Origin: Salvia splendens
Lineage: Eukaryota; Streptophyta; Magnoliopsida; Lamiales; Lamiaceae
Direction: 5' to 3'
NCBI RefSeq assembly: GCF_004379255.2
Contig: NC_056045.1
Span: forward strand, 9,699,593-9,763,592
Length of the DNA: 64,000 bases
Shown piece after piece: positions 45,472 to 54,789 of this stretch. The translations under genes and the position numbers were made by a program. The notes under the pieces are model-generated. The model was given only the letters and a program-made list of their open reading frames with translations, was not told where the DNA came from and searched no databases. Within the stretch, counting starts at the first letter, position 1. Every line of letters starts with the position of its first letter.

Positions 45472-46548
45472 CTATCCCTCCTTTGGTGGGGAAGGTGTTC
45501 GGCGAGGAAGCCTCTGATCGCTATGATCGGGCTTCTTTTTGTCTTCTCTAGATGAGCTGTCTAAAGACCGTTTTCGACGGTCTGCCTCATCGGCACGAGA
45601 AAACTTGTCCGCAATGTCCCACATCTCTTGAGCTGTTTGCGGACTGCATTCCACGAGCTTTCTGTAGAGAGCTCCGGGCAGGATTCCATTTTGGAATGCC
45701 GAAATGACAAGTAGATCATTGAGATCATCTACTTGTAGGCATTCCTTGTGGAATCTCGTCATAAAGTCGCTGATCTTTTCGTCACGACCTTGACGTATAG
45801 AAAGCAGCTGAGCCGAAGTGCTTCGGGCTTCCGCTTTCTGAAAGAACCTCCTGTGGAAAGCATCCATTAGATCTCGGTAAGATCTAATGCTGCCTTGGGG
45901 GAGGCTATCGAACCACCTTCTCGCGTTCCCGATAAGCAGCTCGGGGAACAGCTTGCACATATGGACCTCATTGAGACCTTGGTTCGCCATATTATACTGA
46001 TAGCGTCCCAGGAAGTCATGAGGATCCACCAACCCGTCATAAGTCATCGACGGAGTTCGGTAGTTCTGTGGAAGGGGAGTTCGGGTGATATCGTCCGAGA
46101 ACGGAGTCTTCAATGCTCCGTACATGGCGAACCCGACATCTCTTCGGTATGGAGGAGATGGAGATCTCCTGTGATTCCGGTACCGAGGAGGAACAGGAAC
46201 ATGTCGGGGTTGAGGATTCTTCTTCCTGGAAGACACGGCACTACTGCGGTAGTGACTTTCATGTCTGGATGAGGAAGGAGAATCCACCGTTTTCGTCTTC
46301 GGCTGTTGGCTCTTTTGCAGGAAGGCTAAGAACTCATCCTGCTTCTCAGCCAAGAACAGCTTGACAGCCTCATTCAAATCAGGCTGCTGGGAAGACTCGG
46401 TGTGTGGACCTTTTGAGCGGCTTGTTCCTTCATCGTGAAAACTGGAAGTAGATGTCTCCCGAGGCTGTTTTCCGGACCTGCGGGCTGGACTAGCTTCCTC
46501 ATGGTTTTCACGAACGGTATTACGGGTAGTGTGTGATCTGGTATGCAT
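45472..46548 (-). CDS. Gag protein of the Tat element (358 aa)
   Basis: The start is the ATG at 46548; the in-frame sequence before it runs through the primer site into the LTR and is not expected to be translated. The N-terminus is basic and Ser/Pro-rich. A retrotransposon gag domain lies in the second half: YDGLVDPHDFLGRYQYNM, FPELLIGNARRWFDSLPQGS and FHRRFFQKA, then ISDFMTRFHKECLQVDDLND. It ends in a charged tail with no zinc knuckle, so it may be truncated by the deletion that removed most of pol. Gag forms the particle that packages element RNA. Confidence 0.88.
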   Translation of the reverse strand: MHTRSHTTRNTVRENHEEASPARRSGKQPRETSTSSFHDEGTSRSKGPHTESSQQPDLNEAVKLFLAEKQDEFLAFLQKSQQPKTKTVDSPSSSRHESHYRSSAVSSRKKNPQPRHVPVPPRYRNHRRSPSPPYRRDVGFAMYGALKTPFSDDITRTPLPQNYRTPSMTYDGLVDPHDFLGRYQYNMANQGLNEVHMCKLFPELLIGNARRWFDSLPQGSIRSYRDLMDAFHRRFFQKAEARSTSAQLLSIRQGRDEKISDFMTRFHKECLQVDDLNDLLVISAFQNGILPGALYRKLVECSPQTAQEMWDIADKFSRADEADRRKRSLDSSSREDKKKPDHSDQRLPRRTPSPPKEG

Positions 46549-46608
46549 TTTTTTTGGGGTGGAAAAAGGGTCAAAAATTCGCTTTATCACAAATTTGGTT
46601 CTCTGTTT

Positions 46609-46624
46609 CCCACAGACGGCGCCA
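46609..46624 (-). other. Primer-binding site of the Tat element
   Basis: The minus strand reads TGGCGCCGTCTGTGGG just inside the 5' LTR, the same as in the Copia element at 32841-32855. Confidence 0.7.
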
Positions 46625-46625
46625 G

Positions 46626-47306
46626 TGATGGGTCTGCGAATTTTTGATGGTGAAGAATGCTGGAAAATATAGATCACGACACAGAGAATTTACGTGGTTC
46701 GATTTACTGAAGTAAATCTACGTCCACGGGAAGAAGGGAGGGCAAGATTGTATTGCTTGATCTGGGATTACAGCTTACAACACAGACTTGCTATATGATA
46801 TTTTATCTCTAGAGAGCTTAACCCTTTTCTATCTGATCTAAGTTCTATTTATACATTGAACTAAGATCGTGGCTTGCATCACCACTAATGATGGTTGTGG
46901 ATGTCGTGGAGGTCATGGAGATCCTGCATGGGTCCACTACCTCTTTGTTTGGTCCGCTTATCCCGCATGAGATCCTGCATGATTTGACACCACTAAATAG
47001 ATCGTGTAGTGGTCATGAGATCCTGCATGGGTCCACTATCTCCCAGTTCGGTCGAATACTGAGACCGAACTGCTGAACTATTGCCGAGCAGCTTTTGCCG
47101 ATCTGAGAGTAGAGCTTGATTGGTCGGCTTTTACCGAGCTGTAGGCTGGGGCCGAACTCTTTGGTAATGCCGAACTGATTGGTCGGCTTTTACCGAGCTG
47201 TAGGCTGGGGCCGAACTCTTTGGTAATACCGAACTGATACTCTTCCTTGGGCTTTGGGCTGATGGGCTGTCACTGCTATTGGGCTTGTTTAGTCCGTACT
47301 CCATCA
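46626..47306 (-). repeat. 5' LTR of the Tat element
   Basis: 681 bp. Identical to the 3' LTR except for one base seen near 47238. Carries the minus-strand TATAAATAG at 46845-46853. Confidence 0.95.
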
Positions 47307-47307
47307 C

Positions 47308-47715
47308 ACTACGTCATCATCTACTAGTAAGAGTAACAACCATGATTCATCTCCAAGTTATGCACTTCTAGATAAAATAAAGAAGAGGAAGAGAAGTTAT
47401 GCACTTCTAGATAAAATAAAGAAGAGGAATAATGATGCTAGTACAAAATCAACAAATGAATTTAAACATAATTTAAGTGTAGATTTGATGGAAAATTTGG
47501 ATGATTTTGATATACTATTTTGTATTGGTGGAAAATGAAACAAAAAAGTTATTCATTTTTATCCATATTTGCACGTGCTACTAGCATGTTAAATGTTTAG
47601 TGTAGCATCCAAAATTGCTTTTACGATGACTGATAGAAGAACTCGATTGACTCCAAACACCATCAAATTTTGCCGGCTCTTGAAGAATTGGTTGGATGAA
47701 GAATTTTGAATGAAA
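47308..47715 (+). pseudogene. hAT transposase C-terminal remnant
   Basis: Begins inside the Tat target duplication and reads SSSTSKSNNH..., then NLDDFDIL. After a frame change it reads WKMKQKSYSFLSIFARATSM, and after another VASKIAFTMTDRRTRLTPNT followed by KNWLDEEF. This is the order of the hAT dimerisation domain (FDIL-WWK, then a P-L-ARD segment, then SVASE-AFS, then DWL). A 39-bp segment encoding SYALLDKIKKRKR is tandemly duplicated at about 47361-47440. Stops and frameshifts make it non-functional. The Tat element landed in it. Confidence 0.7.
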
Positions 47716-48150
47716 AAGTAGTAGAGGCTAGAAAGATTTAAAATCTTGGAAACAACTAAGAAGACGAAGATGGTGAATCAGATGTAGTGTTTAATGGACA
47801 AGAAGGATCAAGAGCAGGATACAGAGAGATTTTATTTTTCGATTACAGATTATCACTATCCAAGTTCTCAAGATTCCAGTTTCCCTTGCGATTGGGAAAA
47901 TTATTCGGATTATGAATCTGTAAGTTTTGGATATGATATTACGTAGACTTTTTTATGTATATACAATGAATACTCTCTTTAGTTATAAAAATATGTACAC
48001 TTAGCCAGGCCCAGCTCAATACAGCCTGGCCCACTTTCTAACTGGGCTCAGGCTGGGCCCATTAATGTAAACCAAAATCTAGACCGGTCCAACCCACTTT
48101 ACACGTCTACCTCCAGTTGATAAATACTCCCGTTTACCAAATTAAAAAAC
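47716..48150. other. Intergenic with a hAT-end-like fragment
   Basis: The sequence 48003-48075 has GGCCCAGCTC, GCCTGGCCCAC and GGGCTCAGGCTGGGCCC, which resembles the GC-rich subterminal region of hAT-type elements. No gene seen. Confidence 0.4.
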
Positions 48151-49805
48151 ATATATATATATATAGGGATGTATTCATTTCCTTTTCCTATATTTCCTCC
48201 TTTTTCCTTCTTAATATCAGCCATTAGATTATAGAAATGGACGGTCAAGATCAACATTGGGTAATTAATCCCGTGTTGCATTATTTGTCCTATTTTGTGC
48301 ATTATGGGGGTACAATAGTAATCTAATAATGGCTGGAAACCGCTACGAATAATGCACCACATGGTCACGAGTAATGCATATAATTGACTATATAATGCAC
48401 AATATGTGAACTGCAATGCATACGAATAAGATGTACCATGTTATGATGTTTGGACACACGTTTCTTGATTCCCCTAAGGGTTTAATAAGCTTAGGGGCTA
48501 GGGTATAGTACGTAGACACGTATGTAATCTTCACATGGTAACGAGTAATGGATATAATTGACTATATAATGCACAATTTGTGAACTGCAATGCATACGAA
48601 CAAGATGTGCTGTGTTATGATGTTTGACACACGTTTCTTGTTTCCCCTAAGGGTTTAATAAGCTTAGGGGCTAGGGTATAGTATGTACGCATTAATAACA
48701 AATTATAAAACGATACGAATAATTCACCAAATTGTCACGAGTAATGGATGTTATTAACTATATAATGCACAATATGTGAACTGCAATGCATACGAATAAG
48801 ATGTACCATGTTATGATGTTTGACACACGTTTCTTGTTTCCCCTAAGGGTTTAATAAGCTTAGGGGCTAGGGTATAGTACGTAGACATTACTAAATGCAC
48901 GTATGTAATCTTCAATCCGTTGATTAACCCATATACACAATACCTCTAATAATGCATAATATACTGAGATAATGACAATTAACAGCTACATAATGCACTA
49001 CCTAAACCAAATAATGCACATGCGTATATTCCAATAACAACAATTTGTTAGTAATGACTACGTACTATACCATAGCCCCTAAGCTTATTAAACCCTTAGG
49101 GGAAACAAGAAACGTGTGTCAAACATCATAACATGGTACATCTTATTCTTATGCATTGCAGTTCACATATTGTGCATTATATAGTTAATAACATCCATTA
49201 CTCGTGACAATTTGGTGAATTATTCGTATCGTTTAATAATTTGTTATTAATGCGTACGTACTATACCCTAGCCCCTAAGCTTATTAAACCCTTAGGGGAA
49301 ACAAGAAACGTGTGTCAAACATCATAACACAGCACATCTTGTTCGTATGCATTGCAGTTCACAAATTGTGCATTATATAGTCAATTATATCCATTACTCG
49401 TTACCATGTGAAGATTACATACGTGTCTACGTACTATACCCTAGCCCCTAAGCTTATTAAACCCTTAGGGGAAACAAGAAACGTGTGTCCAAACATCATA
49501 ACATGGTACATCTTATTCGTATGCATTGCAGTTCACATATTGTGCATTATATAGTCAATTATATGCATTACTCGTGACCATGTGGTGCATTATTCGCAGA
49601 TACCAAAATGTGGCAGTTACTTTTCCGTCAAATGTCAATAATAACCCTGTAATGCATACAACCACCTTCTATAATGCAACACGGAACCAGTTTTATAGAA
49701 TCAATCTGATCCGTTGATGCCTTAGATCTAACGCGTAATATTAAGAAGGAAAAAGGATCTAAGATGTGAAAAGGAGAATAACGCTCCCCTATATATATAT
49801 ATATA
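48151..49805. mobile_element. Foldback TIR element with long palindromic arms
   Basis: Bounded by (TA)n at 48151-48165 and 49791-49805. The right half (about 49050-49790) is the reverse complement of the left half (48165-48915) around a centre near 48975. Each arm carries three copies of a block with CCCCTAAGGGTTTAATAAGC followed by TTAGGGGCTAGGGTATAG (left near 48472, 48646 and 48840; right near 49062, 49258 and 49428). The outer 130 bases of the arms are less similar than the inner parts. No transposase. Confidence 0.85.
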
Positions 49806-49806
49806 G

Positions 49807-52103
49807 TAGTGATCTAGGGCAAGAGCCCCTTAAACCTATAACTAGAGAACAAATCACAGCCACAAGATCAAGAAAATCAATGGCTATTATTAATACATGT
49901 AATTTTCGAATTTAAGGAGAAATTAGTTCCCCCAATTACAAATTTACTCCATAATAACAAGACGGAGGTATAATGGTCCTTGCATAGCCAAAAATAGGTT
50001 ACGTCGGCAAATTGAATTCATCTCCTCTTCTCCTCTTCTCCATCTTCATCGCCGCCTTGTACCGTCGTCGTCGCAGTGGCGATGGGAGATCGGATATCGT
50101 TTCATTCGTCATTTTCTCCGTTGACGATTCGATTGTTGCTCGTCCACATTTTCGAATATTTTGCACAATTTACCGTTTTAATTTCGATTGATATTTGACG
50201 AAATGGCTTCTGCCGTTTCAGAATTCGATTGCAACTTTAAATTGATCAAAGAAATTAATCTTAGATCTAAATTATTTAGTCATATGTATTTTTGTTGAAT
50301 TTCATTGTAGTTGTTCATGCGAGTCTGACTGGATATTGAATTTGAAAGTTAATACTTTTTGTAGAGCTCCTAATAAATTCACAGAACCATTTTTCGATTC
50401 CAAAATCTGATATTTTTAATGAACTGGTAGTTTTAAACAAAATTTATCTTGTATTACAAGAGTGATGTGTTTTGTAAACAAGAGTGAAGTAAAATCATGC
50501 TAAGAGTAATGTGTTTTGTAAACAAGAGTGAAGTAAAATTACGCTAAGAGTGATGTGTTTTGTAAACATGAGTGAAGTGTTTTGTAAACAAGAGTGAAGT
50601 AAAATCATAATAAGAGTGATGTGTTTTGTAAACAAGAGTGAAGTAAAAATCATGCTAATAGTGATGTGTTTTGTAAACAAGAGTGAAGTAAAATCATAAG
50701 AGTGATGTGTTTTGTAAACAAGAGCGAAGTAAAATCATGCTAAGAGTGATGTGTTTTGTAAACAAGAGTGAAGTAAAATCATGCTAAGAGTGACGTGTTT
50801 TGTAAACAAGAGTGAAGTAAAATCATGCTAAGAGTGATGTGTTTTGTAAACAAGAGTGAAGTAAAATCATAATAAGAGTGATGTGTTTTGTAAACAAGAG
50901 TGAAGTAAAATCATGCTAAGAGTGATGTGTTTTGTAAACAAGAGTGAAGTAAAATCGTAATAAGAGTGATGTGTTTTGTAAACAAGAGTGAAGTAAAATC
51001 ATGCTAAGACTAAGAGTGATGTGTTTTGTAAACTAGAGTGAAGTAAAATCATAATAAGAGTGATGTGTTTTGTAAACAAGAATGAAATAAAATTATGCTA
51101 AGAGTGATGTGTTTTGTAAATAACAGTGAGTGATGTGTTTTGTAAACAACAGTGAAGTAAGATCATGCTAAGAGTGATGTGTTTTGTAAACAACAATGAA
51201 GTAAGATCATTGGTGTACGATTCCAAGACTCGTTTGACTACGTTGCCTGAAGGAAGTGAGGCATAACTTGATAAGGTACCATCCTTGAAATTACTCATGC
51301 TGTTAATTTCTTAACTTCATTGAACTTAATTATAGATAGTTATGAATATAAAATATTTTATCTACTTTAACTTGTGAAAAAATTGTCACTGTTCTACATG
51401 ATTACTGAATTTACAAAAAACCTTATCTGGTTATGTGATAATAAATTTATGTATTACTAATTTTATCTTTATATTTGTAATTGAGGTAATAAAAATTAAG
51501 ATATGCACATTCAATCTCCAAAATATTTTCTCTGTTTTTTTTCTCCAAAATCAGCTTCCATTGATCTGCTTATATTTGAACAAATTGGTGCAGGATGTTG
51601 TCGTTTTGCTGCGAGTTTGCTGCGGCGAACGCGATTATGCCCGTCTTATCCTTGGAACAAGCAGATCAAAACCGCAGCTCGATTAGTCTCCAATTCGCCG
51701 GCAGTAGGTGAAGAATTGGTGTTGTCGTGACGGCGTAGTCTTTCGGCTATTGAGCGGAGGCCGGATTCATTGTTGGAGCTCATATCTTTGCTTCTTTCAC
51801 AATACAGTCGGTGCAATGATTCATTCTTTACTGGTATTTTTGTTATTAAAATTTCTGACTAAGAAATCAGAATTCAAGGATCATGTATTCGATGCTGCAA
51901 CACTTCATCTTCTCCCTCTCGCTCGCCAATACATGATCCACGTACCTGCAAATTTACACAAATCGGTTATTTCCAAAAATACCCCCCCTGCTATTTTTAT
52001 TAACTAATAATGTGTACTTTTATTAATCATTGGATTAAGATGATGTGTGGCTGAGATTTGTTCTCTAGTTATACACTTAAGATTAGTTATATCTTGATCA
52101 CTA
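49807..52103. mobile_element. Non-autonomous TIR element between (TA)n tracts
   Basis: The ends TAGTGATC and GATCACTA are followed inward by ACTAGAGAACAAATCACAGCC and its inverse GGCTGAGATTTGTTCTCTAGT. Each end is flanked by (TA)n. The interior holds a 44-bp tandem array and two stretches of genic-looking, GC-richer sequence (50000-50130 and 51590-51740) that may be captured gene pieces. No transposase was found. The superfamily is uncertain; a Mutator-like element is one option. Confidence 0.65.
50459..51208 (+). repeat. 44-bp tandem array
   Basis: About 17 copies of a unit containing AGTGATGTGTTTTGTAAACA, AGAGTGAAGTAAAATCATG and CTA. Unit ends vary (CATGCTA versus CATAATA). Within the unit, TGTTTTGTAAACA has a palindromic core. 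It lies within the TIR element at 49807-52103. Confidence 0.9.
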
Positions 52104-52106
52104 ACA

Positions 52107-52150
<44 letters not shown>
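52104..52150. repeat. (TA)n microsatellite
   Basis: Pure TA repeats of more than 40 bases directly against the right end of the TIR element. Confidence 0.9.
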
Positions 52151-52153
<3 letters not shown>

Positions 52154-52811
52154 CATGTCTGAAAGGAAGATGAAATCTCATCTCCGATTTTTTACAAATT
52201 TAAAACTACCAGCGCCATGAAAATGATGCTTTTAGACGTTGGTTTTTCGATGCAACATAGTATTATGCATTTTAATTGCATTAATTTAGTTATTACATCA
52301 AATTCAAATAATGTGCTCTGCTACAAAAATTAAAATTTTATAGTATTTCAAACATTATGATATCTTCAATTCTGATATTTTGGAACGCCTCTTATTCGAT
52401 ATATACAAATTTTAGAACTATGATACGGAGTATTATTTAACTATGGAACATTGATCTACGAAACTATCTATACCACCAATCGAATACAAATTTTAGAACT
52501 ATGATAATTTAACTATGGAACATTGATCCACGAAACTTATCTATACAACCTGTTGGGTCCACCGATACCCAACACAACCAATATGCTATAATTTTACTCT
52601 GCAACATTGATCTATGAAATTATTCAAAACCACCGAGAGTTTGCTTCGGATGTTAATTCTTAGAGTATCATGATTTCTTAGAGATTCATGACATTGAAGA
52701 TTAGTGATAAGGGAAAACCTTGTCAAGTGAAGAAAGTCACAGAGAAACGTCGCTGTTAAATTCTCCCATTTCTGATAGTGGCTATGTCGACAATCGATGA
52801 TTCTAGACGGG
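52151..52811. other. Intergenic, no gene seen
   Basis: AT-rich. A 50-bp direct repeat (AATTTTAGAACTATGATA...GGAACATTGATC) occurs near 52408-52460 and 52487-52530. An inverted TGTTGGGT / ACCCAACA pair lies at 52550-52576. The last eight bases are the TAGACGGG target duplication. Confidence 0.5.
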
Positions 52812-53954
52812 CAGGGGCGGACGCAGAAAAAGTTGGCCATAGGGGCTGGCGCTGGACTCCACTATATAATTTTTCATAGTCATATATATTATATATATAA
52901 TATATATGTATATATAATATTATATAATGCAAAAACCACAATTACCACAACCGTAAAAATGTATATATATTTAATACGAACTAGTCCAATATATATCTAA
53001 TAAAAAGAATAAAAAAACCGTGTCATAGGTGTGTTTTTACATCTAAAGCGACGACAATTGAATTCTACGTGTTCTCATCGATTGAAAACGTTGCAGGATT
53101 TGTTCGTTTTCAATTGTTAAAAACAGGTCATTTTTATTATACATAATTAAACTATCATTCTTCCACTCTTCTTCCATCGATTTCGCAAGTCAGTCTAGAC
53201 AATCTCATATTTTTGATCAAATGTAGCTATTAGAATATGTGCATTTGACAAGAATTTCAAAGTTCAAGCCATAGAATTAAAAAAAAACTTTAAAATAACT
53301 ATTGTTTATAACTTTTTTAACAAACTTGCAACTATTCTCTGAAAATCTTAAAAAAACAATAGATAGAATACAAAATTAACACTTTAATAAATTCCTTTAC
53401 TTCACAATTTGTGTTGAATTTGAATTTTAAATTTGCTAAAATCTCAAAGACTCAACTTTTCACCGTTTCTATGTGCCACTGTTATAAACCCTTCAATCTC
53501 TCTCTTTTTATTTTTCTAAATTGCAATATACAACTTAAAGTACTTATATTTTACAGAAGACAAATTTTTTATTTAATTATTTAAACAAAACGTGTTCTCA
53601 CTTATAAAAGTGTTAGAACTTTTACAAGTTTCAAGTCTATTTTATCTAAGCTAAAAATGCGTCAAACCAATTAATAGAGGTCAGTTTGACTTTTTTAGTT
53701 TTATTTTTAAATTACTCGATCTTCTTCCTCACTCAGTCACTCCCCATTGCGCCATGGTTATACTTTTTCTTTGCAATTTTTAAATTTTCCCTTCTTCCTT
53801 CTTTAATTTCAGCCCTTACAGCTATTCATTCCAAGATAATTTCTTCTATAATACCATTAGTTGGTAAGGGCTTAATATGATTTTTTAAAATTTTAAAAAT
53901 TTTGAAAGTAGAAATTTAAAAAAAAAACCCTCCGCCCAAGTGTGTCTGCCCCTG
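52812..53954. mobile_element. Non-autonomous hAT element
   Basis: Ends CAGGGGCGGACGCA and, inverted, CAGGGGCAGACACA match at 11 of 14 positions. A perfect 8-bp duplication TAGACGGG lies at 52804-52811 and 53955-53962. The 1143-bp interior is AT-rich with no transposase frame. The 8-bp duplication and the CAGGGG start fit the hAT superfamily. Confidence 0.88.
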
Positions 53955-53987
53955 TAGACGGGAAAGTAAATAAAGATAAAAGACAAA

Positions 53988-54376
53988 GACTAAAGTCCAA
54001 TTTTGGTCCCTTATATATAAATTCTTTTTTATCATATATATTAAGTTTGTGACATTTTGGTCCATAACATATTGTTTTGGTACATTGTGGTCCCAAACAT
54101 ATTATTTTGGTAAAAAACAATCATTTTCTGTTAAAATTAACAGTCAAAATATTTGATCAATTTAATAACTTAATTATAATTTAGGATTAAAATCCAATTT
54201 TGGTCTCGTACATTTTTCATAAAATTATTTTTGGGTCCCAGACATTAAGTTTGTGACCTTGTTTGGGACCAAAATGTACAAAAACAATATGTTATGGACC
54301 AAAAGGTCACAAACTTAATGTATGAGATCAAAAAGAATATTAGGACGAATGTAAGAGACCAAAATTGGACTTTAGT
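53988..54376. mobile_element. MITE with GACTAAAGTCCAATTTTG ends, copy 2
   Basis: Same ends and same internal duplicated end as 36441-36823, with small differences. Interior blocks such as CATATTGTTTTGGT and AATTAACAGTCAAAAT are shared. Confidence 0.85.
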
Positions 54377-54589
54377 TAAAAACAAAATATATTATTTCAT
54401 TCATTGGTTGCAAAAGATAATAATGACTCCTATTTATAATATAATAACTAACTTAATGATCAAGAAAGCTAATATATGAAAAATAGATGCAAATCCCTAA
54501 TTTATCTATCTAAATAATACCGTATCAGTTAGCAAGTTCTTATGGCATCAATTTCAAAGCATGACAAAGGGAAGATCAAGGTTATGAAA

Positions 54590-54760
54590 AGCATTTTGTT
54601 CGAAAGGTTTTTGGCCTGATTAGCCCGACAGATTTGCCTGAAACTCGAAGGATGAGAGTTAAGGTAGAAAAATTAACCAAAAAAATTCACAACACGTATA
54701 GTCCGCACCTAAATAGCTTGACAACCTGAACGGGTTGGCCCGTTGACATCCCTAAAAATA
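54590..54760. mobile_element. Truncated hAT-like end
   Basis: GGGTTGGCCCGTTGACATCCCTA resembles the right terminus of the hAT-type element at 62928-63668, with a TTAGCCCGACAG motif before it. No left end was found. Confidence 0.5.
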
Positions 54761-54789
54761 TTGTTGATAATTTGAGAGATACTTGAAAG

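Larger units (their letters stand above)
40115..47306 (-). mobile_element. Young, defective Gypsy (Tat-lineage) LTR retrotransposon
   Basis: A 7192-bp element with 681-bp LTRs (40115-40795 and 46626-47306) and a perfect CACTA target duplication (40110-40114 and 47307-47311). Only one LTR difference was seen (G at 40727 versus A in the partner), so insertion was recent. It reads leftward: primer site 46609-46624, gag 46548-45472, then directly a C-terminal integrase fragment 45348-44914. Protease, RT, RNase H and the integrase core are gone. A repeat-rich spacer follows, then an antisense multi-exon gene (41138-43847, plus strand), a purine tract (40796-40812) and the 3' LTR. It must have moved with enzymes from another element. 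Confidence 0.93.

Noticed and set aside
48470..49475. Interstitial telomere repeats (CCCTAAGGGTTT)
   Set aside because: The motif occurs once per block with no tandem TTTAGGG run.
50459..51208. CRISPR-like direct repeats of 44 bp
   Set aside because: No spacers between units, and it lies inside a TIR element; it is an ordinary tandem repeat.
50495..51298. Minus-strand frames with KHITLSMILLHS repeats
   Set aside because: Translations of the 44-bp tandem array.
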